Notes: generated by a model not told the origin, from the letters alone. 64,000 bases of DNA from Deltaproteobacteria bacterium (GCA_021780225.1 JAJXZF010000065.1:1-64000); one strand, 5' to 3'; shown: positions 1-7,211, counted from the stretch's first letter. Numbers and translations are program-made.

Positions 1-777
1 CCGTATGTCGAGGTCCATCTGGATAGCCGCGGCGCCGAAACCTTCGGCTCGCTGACCGCCAACAACGTCGGACGGCGCCTGGCGATTATCCTCGACGACA
101 CCGTCTATTCGGCGCCGGTGATCAAGGAGCCGATTCCGGGCGGCGACGTTCAAATCACCGGCAACTTCACGTTCGAGGAGGCGCACGAACTGGCGATCGT
201 GTTGCGCTCGGGCGCATTGCCGGCGCCGGTCGAGATTATCGAGGAGCGCACCGTCGGTCCGTCGCTCGGGCGTGATTCGATTCATCAGGGCGAGCTTTCG
301 TTTATCGTTGGCGCGGCGGCCGTGCTGATTTTCATGGCGATCTATTACAGCGGCGCCGGATTGCTCGCGGATTTCGGCCTGACGCTCAATATTCTCCTGC
401 TGGTCTGCGTGATGGCCGCCCTCCAGGCCACGCTCACGCTGCCCGGAATCGCGGGTATCGTGCTAACGCTGGGCATGTCGGTCGACGCCAACGTGCTGGT
501 GAACGAGCGGATGCGAGAGGAGTTGCGGGCGGGAAAATCGCCCCGCGAGGCGGTCAAGGTCGCCTATGAGCGGGCGTGGTCGGCGATCCGCGACTCGAAT
601 ATTTCGACCTTCGTCGCCGGCCTGATTCTGTTTCAATTCGGCACCGGGCCGGTCAAGGGGTTCGCTGTTACGCTCTGCGTCGGCGTGGCGACGGGTATCT
701 TTTCCTGCTTCGTGGTGACGCGCGCATGGTATGACTTTAAGATCCAGGCGCGGCGTTTGGCCAAAATCAGCGTTTAA
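1..777 (+). CDS. secD: Protein translocase subunit SecD, C-terminal part (5' truncated by window edge)
   Basis: The open frame runs in from the window edge and ends at a TAA, giving about 258 residues of the SecD C-terminal half. The end of the periplasmic P1 region is visible (SRGAETFGSLT and VYSAPVI, both typical of SecD). It is followed by hydrophobic segments and the conserved intramembrane stretch GMSVDANVLVNERMREE, which carries the Asp-Ala-Asn signature of the SecD/SecF RND-like family. SecD works with SecF in the inner membrane, using the proton gradient to help complete export through SecYEG. The frame is intact, so the truncation is only the window boundary. SecF usually follows SecD directly, but here a non-coding gap and an unrelated HTH gene follow. 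Confidence 0.95.
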   Translation, partial: PYVEVHLDSRGAETFGSLTANNVGRRLAIILDDTVYSAPVIKEPIPGGDVQITGNFTFEEAHELAIVLRSGALPAPVEIIEERTVGPSLGRDSIHQGELSFIVGAAAVLIFMAIYYSGAGLLADFGLTLNILLLVCVMAALQATLTLPGIAGIVLTLGMSVDANVLVNERMREELRAGKSPREAVKVAYERAWSAIRDSNISTFVAGLILFQFGTGPVKGFAVTLCVGVATGIFSCFVVTRAWYDFKIQARRLAKISV

Positions 778-881
778 AATGCTAAAATGTGCTGTAAAAT
801 CAGCAAACAGATAAATTAACGAATTTATAGACCGCAATAGAATATCATTGGTTCAGCGGTGGAAAGTCCTGAGACGCGGCG

Positions 882-896
882 ATGGTCTTTGACCAT
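882..896. promoter_or_regulatory. Inverted repeat, possible operator of the HTH gene
   Basis: ATGGTC and GACCAT are separated by TTT, a perfect 6-3-6 dyad. It lies about 20 bases before a possible -35 element (TTGACT at 915-920) and about 85 bases before the small HTH gene. An autoregulatory operator is an inference from position only. Confidence 0.3.
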
Positions 897-914
897 TGGA
901 TTTGGCAGAATACC

Positions 915-943
915 TTGACTTCGCTTTACGGAACGTACTAGAA
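915..943 (+). promoter_or_regulatory. Possible sigma-70-type promoter for the HTH gene
   Basis: TTGACT (915-920) matches the -35 consensus in five of six bases. A 17-base spacer leads to a weak -10 (CTAGAA, 938-943). The flanking 778-977 gap is clearly AT-richer than the coding DNA around it, as expected for a promoter region. No terminator hairpin is obvious after secD. Confidence 0.35.
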
Positions 944-977
944 AAACGCGCGTTCCCAATGGCAGCTAAAACCTACG

Positions 978-1175
978 ATGATGGCCGATAAGGACGATAT
1001 CCTTCTGAATTCCCGTGAGGTCGCCTTCCTGCTCGACCTCAGCCCCGATACGGTCAATGAGTTCGCGCGGCGCAATATCCTGCCGGCCTTCAAAAAAGGG
1101 CGGCAGTGGCGTTTCCGCAAGCGCGATATCGCCTCCTTCAAGCGCCATCTGCGCGGCGTCAACGTGGCGGCCTGA
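978..1175 (+). CDS. Excisionase/MerR-type helix-turn-helix DNA-binding protein
   Basis: This 65-residue protein is essentially one winged helix-turn-helix of the HTH_17 (excisionase-like) family. It has LNSREVAFLLDLSPDTVNEF as the HTH, then a wing with KGRQWRFRKRDIASF, the typical run in which a small domain recognises DNA and ends in a helix. Two adjacent ATG codons (978, 981) are possible starts. No integrase, phage or plasmid gene is near, so excision of an element is not supported. Such stand-alone domains in chromosomes often act as small transcription regulators, but the target here is unknown. It is followed 105 bases later by a methyltransferase gene on the same strand. Confidence 0.8.
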   Translation: MMADKDDILLNSREVAFLLDLSPDTVNEFARRNILPAFKKGRQWRFRKRDIASFKRHLRGVNVAA

Positions 1176-1280
1176 GCCGGTCGGCGGGATGCGACTGGCG
1201 GAAGAAGCCGCTCGACGGCAGGCGCGGCGTGAAACAGATGGCGCGTTCCAAAACGATCGCAGCTGCGAGGTACGCTTCTA

Positions 1281-1919
1281 ATGGCGGAGCCGCACGAGAG
1301 CCGCGTTTACTCCGATCTGGCTCATTTTTACGACAAGGTTTTCGGCCGCGCGTTCGTCGATCACGAGCATGAAGTAATTGAATCGCTGCCGTTTCGTCCG
1401 GGCCAGCGCGCGCTGGAAGTCGGCGTCGGCACCGGGATTTCGCTCGATGCCTATCCTCCCTATCTTCACATCGTGGGCGTCGATCCGTCCGACAAGATGC
1501 TTGCGCAGGCCGTCGCCAAGACGCGCGAAAACCATTGGGGCCATATCGAGCTCCAGCACGGCGACGCGCAGCAGCTCGAATTTCCCGACAACAGCTTCGA
1601 TTGGGTGTTGAGCTTCCACGTGATGACCGTGGTGCCGGACCCGCGGCGGATGATGGCCGAGATGGTCCGGGTCTGCCGGCCGGGCGGCAAGATCGTCGTA
1701 ATCAGCCATTTTGCCAGCCCGAATGCGCTGCTCTATCTGCTCGGCCGGGTCGTCAATCCGTTAACCAAGCTGCTTGGATGGACGACCCGCCTGCGCGCGC
1801 GCGACGTACTCGAGGGGCAGCCGATCGAAGTCGAGCGCCACGACCGCTTCTCGGCGATATCGGTGCATTACTGCATAATCGCGCGGAAGTCGGAGATGGC
1901 TGCGCGGAGGGCGTCATAA
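1281..1919 (+). CDS. Class I SAM-dependent methyltransferase, PmtA-like (phospholipid N-methyltransferase candidate)
   Basis: This 212-residue Rossmann-type methyltransferase has the SAM-binding motif LEVGVGTGISL near residues 45-55. An acidic loop (VGVDPSDKML) and the post-II region FDWVLSFHVMTVVPDP follow. The N-terminal YSDLAHFYDKVFGRAF and the GVGTG variant of motif I resemble the Rhodobacter-type phosphatidylethanolamine N-methyltransferases, which turn PE into phosphatidylcholine via mono- and dimethyl forms. Family membership is clear. The lipid substrate is an inference from similarity, and a UbiE-like small-molecule methyltransferase is the alternative. The next gene starts 68 bases downstream on the same strand. 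Confidence 0.75.
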   Translation: MAEPHESRVYSDLAHFYDKVFGRAFVDHEHEVIESLPFRPGQRALEVGVGTGISLDAYPPYLHIVGVDPSDKMLAQAVAKTRENHWGHIELQHGDAQQLEFPDNSFDWVLSFHVMTVVPDPRRMMAEMVRVCRPGGKIVVISHFASPNALLYLLGRVVNPLTKLLGWTTRLRARDVLEGQPIEVERHDRFSAISVHYCIIARKSEMAARRAS

Positions 1920-1987
1920 CCCGCGAGACCGCGGCGGCGGCGATCTCTGGCCGCATTTCGGAAGTTCTTCGAGTCTGGTTCGATCAA

Positions 1988-2722
1988 ATGTTCGAGCGGT
2001 TCAGGAAGCGATTGACCGGCGCGGCGATCGCGCTGGCGATGGTCGCGGTCGCGAGCGGCGCGGCTGGCGCGTACCAAGGCGGTGCGGTCGCCAACGGCGG
2101 CGCGATCGATGGCGTGGTCGTTTACGACGGAACGCCGCCGCCTATGAAACGGCTCGAAATCAGCAAGGACCGCGACGTTTGCGGCGCACATCCGCTCTAC
2201 GACCAGTCGCTGATGGTCGCGCCTGACGGCGGAATCGCCAACGCCGTCGTCACCCTTCCCGATCTTCAAAAGGGCGAGCCGATCAAGCTGCTTGAAGGCG
2301 TCGTGTTCGATCAGAAGGGCTGCCAATATGCGCCGCATCTGATTGCCTTTCCCGCCGGCAGCACGATTAAAATCATCAACTCCGACGGCATCCTGCACAG
2401 TATCCACACCGAATCCACGATCAATCCGGTGGTCGATATGGCGCAGCCGGGATTCAAGAAGACGATCTCGGTGACGGTGGCCAAGCCCGAGGCGATCAAG
2501 GTGACCTGCGACGCGCACAACTGGATGGAAGGTTGGTGGTACGCGGCGCCGAATCCGTACTACGCCGTGACGGACGCGCATGGCCGTTTTTCCATTCGCA
2601 ATGTGCCGCCGGGAACTTACATGATCGAAGTCTGGCAGGAAAAACTCGGCACGGCGCGCGAACAGGTCGTCGTGCCGGCCGCAGGCGTAGCGAACGTCAA
2701 ATTCACGCTCAAACCCAGGTGA
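1988..2722 (+). CDS. Exported cupredoxin-like protein with carboxypeptidase-regulatory-like domain
   Basis: The frame is open far upstream into the methyltransferase gene, but the ATG at 1988 gives a clean Sec signal peptide: MFERFRKR, then a hydrophobic stretch ending ASGAAGA. The mature part has a cupredoxin-like beta-sandwich with possible metal ligands in GILHSIH and in CDAHNWMEGW, a Cys-x2-His-x2-Met arrangement. Next comes YYAVTDAHGRFSIRNVPPGTY, typical of a CarboxypepD_reg-like beta-sandwich. The 244-residue protein is probably periplasmic. Electron transfer or copper binding is plausible but unproven, because the Cys-to-Met spacing differs from that of plastocyanins. No ribosome-binding site stands out. 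Confidence 0.75.
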   Translation: MFERFRKRLTGAAIALAMVAVASGAAGAYQGGAVANGGAIDGVVVYDGTPPPMKRLEISKDRDVCGAHPLYDQSLMVAPDGGIANAVVTLPDLQKGEPIKLLEGVVFDQKGCQYAPHLIAFPAGSTIKIINSDGILHSIHTESTINPVVDMAQPGFKKTISVTVAKPEAIKVTCDAHNWMEGWWYAAPNPYYAVTDAHGRFSIRNVPPGTYMIEVWQEKLGTAREQVVVPAAGVANVKFTLKPR

Positions 2723-2791
2723 TGCGAAGTTCTGACGCTCGCCGCGCGCTTCGCGGCCAGCTCGTTTTCGAGACCCGCGCCAGGCGCTAAA

Positions 2792-3169
2792 ATGACGCCG
2801 ATGATCAAACGGTTTGAACGGCTCGAAATCGCCGCCGGCGACCTCGACGACGCCGCGCGCGTCTATCAATCGAACTTCGGATTCACCGTGCGGCGTCCGG
2901 CTGGTTCGGATGAGGCGGTAATCGCAATCGGCGACGCCGAAATCCGGCTGCGCGCGGGCGCGGAGGTCGCGCCGCGGATCGCGGCGAACGGCGAGGGCAT
3001 GATCGCGGTCTGGCTGGAGGCCGACGACGTCGATACGGTCGCGGCGGCGCTCGATCGCGCCGGCCTTGAGCGCCGGCCGGTGCGGCGCGAGGGCGGATGG
3101 CGCGTGCTCGAAGTCGATCCGAAATCGGCGAACATGACGCCGCTCTACATCTTCGATCGCCGGCAATAA
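2792..3169 (+). CDS. VOC (glyoxalase/dioxygenase-fold) family protein
   Basis: This 125-residue single-module VOC protein begins IKRFERLEIAAGDLDDAARVYQSNFGF, the usual first beta-alpha unit. It continues with a beta strand containing GDAEIRLR and the second half AVWLEADDVDTVAAALDRAG. The C-terminal PKSANMTPLYIFDRR lacks the usual Glu of WE.Y-type metal sites, and the N-terminal His ligand is replaced by Glu in RLEIA, so the metal site is uncertain. A second ATG at 2801 may be the real start. The function is not recognisable. A perfect hairpin begins one base after the stop codon. Confidence 0.7.
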   Translation: MTPMIKRFERLEIAAGDLDDAARVYQSNFGFTVRRPAGSDEAVIAIGDAEIRLRAGAEVAPRIAANGEGMIAVWLEADDVDTVAAALDRAGLERRPVRREGGWRVLEVDPKSANMTPLYIFDRRQ

Positions 3170-3198
3170 GCCCGCTCGCCACAATTTTGCGAGCGGGC
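3170..3198 (+). terminator. Stem-loop directly after the VOC gene
   Basis: GCCCGCTCGC (3170-3179) and GCGAGCGGGC (3189-3198) form a perfect 10-bp stem with a 9-base AT-rich loop, starting right after the TAA. The following sequence has only scattered T residues, so this is a weak intrinsic terminator or an mRNA-stabilising hairpin. Confidence 0.5.
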
Positions 3199-3288
3199 GC
3201 GATTCTCATTTCAGGCGCATCCAGCGCCGGACCTCTGGTCTCCAAATCGCGCGTTGTGGAGAACTTCCGGCAGGATTAGATTGAAATC

Positions 3289-3831
3289 ATGGATGGGCGA
3301 TCGCGGCTCATGCAGTGTGGTCCGCGCTCGAACGAGACTTTCGGCCGTTCAATCCGGAAGTATCAAGGACGACCACGGCTTTTCATTACGATCGTTGCAA
3401 GCATGCTGGCCGCGACGCTGGTTGGATGCTTCAACCGCACGCAACCGGCCGGCCCGGTTCCGTACGGCGGCGTCGCGGATTACATGTCCTACGCCAACAC
3501 CGACAATTACGGTCCGCTTCCGTACTATTCGCCGATTGATTGGCTCTGGTACCCGGAGCCGTTTGGAATCTACCAGAATTACGGTTGGTATCCGTATTTT
3601 CGCGGCGATGGCGACCGCGACTGCGATGACGGTTACTGCGGCGGCGGCCGTCGCGCGCCAAACCCGATGGGCAATCCGCCGCCCGCGCCAACCTCGCCGC
3701 TGCGTTTTGAAATGGCCGGTCATGGGAGCGGGTCGATCGGCGAAGAACACGCCTCGATGGGCGGGGTTCACCTTGGCGGATTCGGCGGAATGCATGATTT
3801 CGGCGGCTTCCACGGCGGCGGCCATCGTTAG
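3289..3831 (+). CDS. Putative lipoprotein with Tyr-rich middle and His/Gly-rich tail
   Basis: The predicted product has 180 residues. A hydrophobic segment LFITIVASMLAATLVGC ends in a lipobox-like LVGC (Cys47), suggesting lipidation and anchoring at the cell envelope. The n-region is unusually long, and the Met at residue 8 is an alternative start. The mature part is rich in Tyr, Pro and Trp (YYSPIDWLWYPEPFGIYQNY) and then in Asp/Gly. The tail is Gly/His-rich (GGFGGMHDFGGFHGGGHR). No family is recognised. The His-rich tail could bind metal, and the FTR1 iron permease lies 1 kb away on the other strand, but the link is speculative. It is convergent with the acyltransferase gene. Confidence 0.6.
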   Translation: MDGRSRLMQCGPRSNETFGRSIRKYQGRPRLFITIVASMLAATLVGCFNRTQPAGPVPYGGVADYMSYANTDNYGPLPYYSPIDWLWYPEPFGIYQNYGWYPYFRGDGDRDCDDGYCGGGRRAPNPMGNPPPAPTSPLRFEMAGHGSGSIGEEHASMGGVHLGGFGGMHDFGGFHGGGHR

Positions 3832-3881
3832 CCCCGCGCAACCTCAATGGCCGGGCGGCGCGTCCGGAGCAGGCGGCGTAT

Positions 3882-4640
3882 TCAGACGAAATCGGGATCG
3901 AATGCGGCGCGAACCGCCGCTTCCATTCGGCGGGTCAAGTCGGCGCGGTCGGCGCTTTTCATTTCCGCGGTCGGAATCGGAGTCCCCAAACGGATTTTCA
4001 TCCGGCGCCCCGGCACGACGAACCGGGCGCCGCGCGGCATGATTCCGCAGGTGCCGGAGATCGCCATCGGGACGCACGGCAGCCCGGTGAGAATCGCAAG
4101 CCATGCCGCGCCGTCGCTGAATTCGTGCACCTGGTTGTCGCTGTAGCGATGGCCCTCGGCGAAGACGCAGATGCGGTAGCCGTGGCGCGCGACCTCGCGT
4201 GCGCGCCGGATCGCTTTGCCGCCGGCTTCGCGATCGATCACGATATTTTCGGATTTATGCAGGATAAAGCCGAGAATCGGCAGTTTTTGAATCTCTTTTT
4301 TCGCGACGAAGCGGACTTCGCCCGGGATATGGCAAATCACCGCGAGAATGTCGAAAAGGCTCTGATGGTTGGCGACGAACACGCATCCGTCAAGCCCGGC
4401 GAGATTTTCCAGCCCTTCGAGCTCCACGCGGATGCCGCAGGTGCGCAGGATGCACCAGCTCCAGGCGCGGATTATCGGAGTCGCCGCGTGGCCGTTGTCA
4501 AAGAACGACGCGAGCGCCGAGGGGAAAGAGAAGATTACCGTATAGAGGACCGAAAGCACCGTCGCGATTACGCCGTAAATCACGCGCAGGCGGCGGAATT
4601 TCGAGACCGCGGGGAGGATTGCGGAGGCTTCAGGCGTCAT
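3882..4640 (-). CDS. plsC: 1-acyl-sn-glycerol-3-phosphate acyltransferase family protein
   Basis: This 252-residue protein has one hydrophobic N-terminal segment (residues 20-47) and the PlsC catalytic motif NHQSLFD, with His92 and Asp97 in the H-x4-D arrangement. The second block is FAEGHR (160-165), where most family members have FPEGTR. The third block, LPCVPMAISG, is clear. The family transfers an acyl group to lysophosphatidic acid at the inner face of the inner membrane to make phosphatidic acid. The motif II change (Pro to Ala, Thr to His) hints at an unusual acyl donor or acceptor. It is not in an obvious operon. Confidence 0.85.
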   Translation of the reverse strand: MTPEASAILPAVSKFRRLRVIYGVIATVLSVLYTVIFSFPSALASFFDNGHAATPIIRAWSWCILRTCGIRVELEGLENLAGLDGCVFVANHQSLFDILAVICHIPGEVRFVAKKEIQKLPILGFILHKSENIVIDREAGGKAIRRAREVARHGYRICVFAEGHRYSDNQVHEFSDGAAWLAILTGLPCVPMAISGTCGIMPRGARFVVPGRRMKIRLGTPIPTAEMKSADRADLTRRMEAAVRAAFDPDFV

Positions 4641-4775
4641 CGCGGGATTGCGCGGCGCGGCGTGCTCGACGACGCGGCCGAGAGAGATTAGCTAATCGTT
4701 CAAACGTCGCCACGCAAGCGGAGCGAGGCCAACCATAAGCGCCGCATTCACGCGCCGCCGATCGGGAAAATCCGT

Positions 4776-5618
4776 TCAGGCCGAACGAGGTTGCGGGGTT
4801 TGCGCGGCCGCGATTGCGCGTGGCTGACGAATGCGCGGCGCCACCAGCGCGGCGGCCGCCAGCAACAGCAGCAAGAGTTGCGCCGCCAGCGTCTCGACCG
4901 TCGGATACAGGCCAAGCATCGCGATGGTCGGCACGTGATTGACGAAATTTGCCGCCAGCACGCCCGATTCCTGGAAGCTTGCGATTCCCTGTCCGGCGAA
5001 GATCACCGCCAGCGCGTAAAGCATCACCGAGGTGGCCGAGAAAAACGCGCCGATCGGGATGCGCTGAATCATCTTGCGCGCCATGATGAAGACGATTGCG
5101 AGCGCGATTGCGCCCGCGATTACGCCGAGGAAAATTGCGTGACGCTCAATACGTTCGGTGGCGCCGGAAACCAGCGCCTGAAAGAAAACAATGGTCTCGG
5201 CGCCTTCGCGCATCACTGCAAGAAACGCCGTCACTCCCAGAGCGATCGATGCGCCGGCATTGCCGCTGGCGTTCTCGACCTGCGCTTTGATGAAATTCTT
5301 CCAGCGTTCGGCCTGGCCGCGAGCGGTCAGCCATGAACTGACGTAAAAGAGGGTCGCGGCGGCGGTGAGCTGAAAGAGGCCTTCGAGCGTATCGCTGGTA
5401 TTGTCGCCGAGAATATGGTTGACGGCCCATGCCAGCGCGAGGCTCACGCCGATCGCCAGCAATCCTCCGCCGTAAACGATCCGGGCGCGGCGGTCCTGTC
5501 CGGCTTCATGGACGCCAGCGACCAACGCCAGGATCACGAGCAGCGCTTCGAGTCCTTCACGAAACAAAATTCCCGAAGAATACAGGAAATACGGAACGGC
5601 GGTTGACGTGCTGAGCAT
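4776..5618 (-). CDS. FTR1 family high-affinity iron permease
   Basis: The frame is open to 5984, but the ATG at 5618 gives the expected 280-residue FTR1/EfeU-type permease. It also leaves the Fur-type palindrome and promoter upstream. About seven hydrophobic segments are seen. The two iron-relay motifs are present: REGLE at residues 20-24 and REGAE at 137-141. The family imports Fe3+ through the inner membrane, normally coupled to oxidation of Fe2+ by a partner (EfeO/EfeB, or P19 in periplasmic systems). No such partner is adjacent, although the His-rich lipoprotein and a cupredoxin-like protein lie within 4 kb. The palindrome at 5628-5646 predicts iron repression. Confidence 0.92.
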   Translation of the reverse strand: MLSTSTAVPYFLYSSGILFREGLEALLVILALVAGVHEAGQDRRARIVYGGGLLAIGVSLALAWAVNHILGDNTSDTLEGLFQLTAAATLFYVSSWLTARGQAERWKNFIKAQVENASGNAGASIALGVTAFLAVMREGAETIVFFQALVSGATERIERHAIFLGVIAGAIALAIVFIMARKMIQRIPIGAFFSATSVMLYALAVIFAGQGIASFQESGVLAANFVNHVPTIAMLGLYPTVETLAAQLLLLLLAAAALVAPRIRQPRAIAAAQTPQPRSA

Positions 5619-5627
5619 ACGTACCTG

Positions 5628-5646
5628 ATTGATAATGATTATCAAT
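5628..5646. promoter_or_regulatory. Fur box (perfect 9-1-9 palindrome)
   Basis: ATTGATAATGATTATCAAT is a perfect inverted repeat of nine bases around a central G. It contains the TGATAAT-N-ATTATCA (7-1-7) core of Fur binding sites. It ends 10 bases upstream of the FTR1 start codon and would cover the transcription start of the promoter at 5651-5680. The site and its gene fit each other well. Confidence 0.92.
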
Positions 5647-5650
5647 TTGA

Positions 5651-5680
5651 AAATTAGCCCTCCGCAGCCGATCTTGTCAA
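5651..5680 (-). promoter_or_regulatory. Promoter of the FTR1 gene
   Basis: On the minus strand a perfect TTGACA (-35, plus-strand positions 5675-5680) is followed after 18 bases by TAATTT (-10, 5651-5656). The Fur box begins about five bases downstream, so a bound repressor would block initiation. The -10 is weak (three of six matches). Confidence 0.6.
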
Positions 5681-5736
5681 GCTCATCGAGGCGCCGGCGG
5701 ATTAGCTTGCCGCTTCCGCCCAGCCGGTGTAGTTTC

Positions 5737-5787
5737 AAACGAGAAGCGAGGCGGAGGAGCGTAAGCTCCCGCTTCGTCGTTTTTTTT
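5737..5787 (+). terminator. Intrinsic terminator pointing right, without an obvious upstream gene
   Basis: AAACGAGAAGCG pairs with CGCTTCGTCGTTT (one bulged G). A nested GGAGC-GTAA-GCTCC hairpin sits inside, and eight T residues follow on the plus strand. No plus-strand gene precedes it within 1.9 kb. It may end a short unannotated RNA starting near the Fur box, or shield hbd from read-through. Confidence 0.6.
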
Positions 5788-6045
5788 CTGGCGGCGATGA
5801 TCAGGAAGAGAACCCTTGCCGGCGGCCGTTGAATTGAGCCGATGCGATTGAACGGATCGTTTTCGCGTCCGCGACGGCTGGCTCGGACGGCGGTCGCAAG
5901 CGCGCTTGCCGGCTGGCGCGACCGGCGCGGAGAGCGACCTTCGTGCGGCTTGACTGCGGGAGCCGCAATCGACAGTTTCAACATAAATGCGGACCATGAA
6001 CGCCGCTAAGGCGGCGGACGGCGGCAAGTTATCGGGAGGAGTTGG
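5788..6045. other. Non-coding stretch before hbd
   Basis: Together with the Fur-box region this makes about 430 bases without a convincing gene. Past the terminator I see only GC-rich DNA without a supported reading frame, and a good ribosome-binding site (GGGAGGAG) for the next gene at about 6035. Confidence 0.5.
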
Positions 6046-6936
6046 ATGAGCGTAACCACGGTTGGGGTGATTGGCGCGGGGCAGATGGGCGGCGGGGTCG
6101 CGCAGGTGGCTGCGCAGGCGGGCGTCAATGTCCTCCTCAACGACGTTTCGGACGATTTCGTCAAGCGCGGTTTCAGCGCGATCGAGCGCAATCTGGATCG
6201 GATGATTCAGCGCGGACGTTTCAAACCGGACGAGCGCGATCGGATTCTGAAGCGCATCGACGTTACCTCGAAGCTCGACGATCTCCGGCATGCCGATTTC
6301 GTGATCGAAGCGGTGGTGGAGAACGAGGACGCCAAAATCTCGCTGTTCCAGAAGCTCGATCAGGTCTGTCCGCCGCATGTGATTTTCGCCTCGAACACGT
6401 CGTCGATTTCGATTACGCGGATGGGCGCGCGGACGACTCGCGCGGACCGGTTCATCGGGATGCACTTCATGAATCCGGCGCCGGCGATGCGGCTGGTGGA
6501 GATTATCCGCGGACTGGCCACCTCGCAGGAAACCTACGAAGCGACGCGCACGCTGGCGGAGCGGCTCGGCAAGAACACGATGACGGCGGAGGATTTCCCC
6601 GGGTTTATCGTGAACCGGATTCTGCTGCCGATGATCAATGAAGGCATTTACACGCTGTACGAGGGCGTCGGCGGAGTGATCGATATCGACACCGCGATGA
6701 AGCTCGGCACGAATCAGCCGATGGGGCCGCTTGAGCTGGCGGATTTGATTGGCCTCGATACCTGCCTTGCTATCATGGAGGTGATGCATCGCGTGTTCGG
6801 CGACGACAAGTACCGTCCGTGCCCGCTGCTGAAGAAGTACGTCGATGCGGGCTACCTTGGCCGGAAAGCCGGACGCGGCTTTTACACCTATGATCCTCAG
6901 GGCAATCCAATTGCGCCGACGGCGCAGAGCCGCTGA
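6046..6936 (+). CDS. hbd: 3-hydroxybutyryl-CoA dehydrogenase (3-hydroxyacyl-CoA dehydrogenase family)
   Basis: The 296-residue enzyme starts with the NAD-binding Rossmann motif GVIGAGQMGGGVAQ (residues 7-20). It has FASNTSS (114-120) and FIGMHFMNPAP with the catalytic His140. The C-terminal helical domain contains EDFPGFIVNRILLPMINE and ends GRKAGRGFYTYD, the standard family end. It oxidises (S)-3-hydroxyacyl-CoA to 3-oxoacyl-CoA in beta-oxidation, or the reverse in butanoate/PHB metabolism, in the cytoplasm. The short single-domain form (no crotonase fusion) is of the Hbd/FadB-like type. GGGAGGAG lies six bases before the ATG. The small RAM gene follows after 39 bases and may be cotranscribed. 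Confidence 0.93.
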   Translation: MSVTTVGVIGAGQMGGGVAQVAAQAGVNVLLNDVSDDFVKRGFSAIERNLDRMIQRGRFKPDERDRILKRIDVTSKLDDLRHADFVIEAVVENEDAKISLFQKLDQVCPPHVIFASNTSSISITRMGARTTRADRFIGMHFMNPAPAMRLVEIIRGLATSQETYEATRTLAERLGKNTMTAEDFPGFIVNRILLPMINEGIYTLYEGVGGVIDIDTAMKLGTNQPMGPLELADLIGLDTCLAIMEVMHRVFGDDKYRPCPLLKKYVDAGYLGRKAGRGFYTYDPQGNPIAPTAQSR

Positions 6937-6975
6937 CCCTGGCGGCCGGACGGCGGCGCGAAGGAGGGCGGCGAA

Positions 6976-7209
6976 ATGGCGGTAAAAGCGTTCATCCTGA
7001 TCGACACCTCGCCCGGCAAAGCGCGCGACGTGGCGGAGAAACTGCGGCAGGCCCCGGAAGTATCGGCGGCGCACGCCGTCACCGGCCCGCATGATATCGT
7101 CGCAATTATCGAGGCGGCGGACGTGTCGGCGCTCGGCGAACTGATCGTGCAGCGGATCCAGAGCGTCGCGGGTGTGAACCGCACGCTTACGTCGATCGTC
7201 GCCGACTAA
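6976..7209 (+). CDS. Stand-alone Lrp/AsnC ligand-binding (RAM) domain protein
   Basis: This 77-residue protein equals the C-terminal RAM domain of Lrp/AsnC regulators: beta-alpha-beta-beta-alpha-beta with AVKAFILIDTSPGK, VTGPHDIVAIIEAAD and INRTLTSIVAD-like final strand (VNRTLTSIVAD). It has no HTH. Stand-alone RAM proteins form amino-acid-binding oligomers, and their targets are rarely known. GGAGGGCGG precedes the ATG. It lies directly after hbd on the same strand. Confidence 0.85.
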   Translation: MAVKAFILIDTSPGKARDVAEKLRQAPEVSAAHAVTGPHDIVAIIEAADVSALGELIVQRIQSVAGVNRTLTSIVAD

Positions 7210-7211
7210 AA

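Noticed and set aside
1868-3184. 438-codon minus-strand frame across the cupredoxin and VOC genes
   Set aside because: It crosses two plus-strand genes with clear signal peptide and domain patterns; its own translation shows no family.
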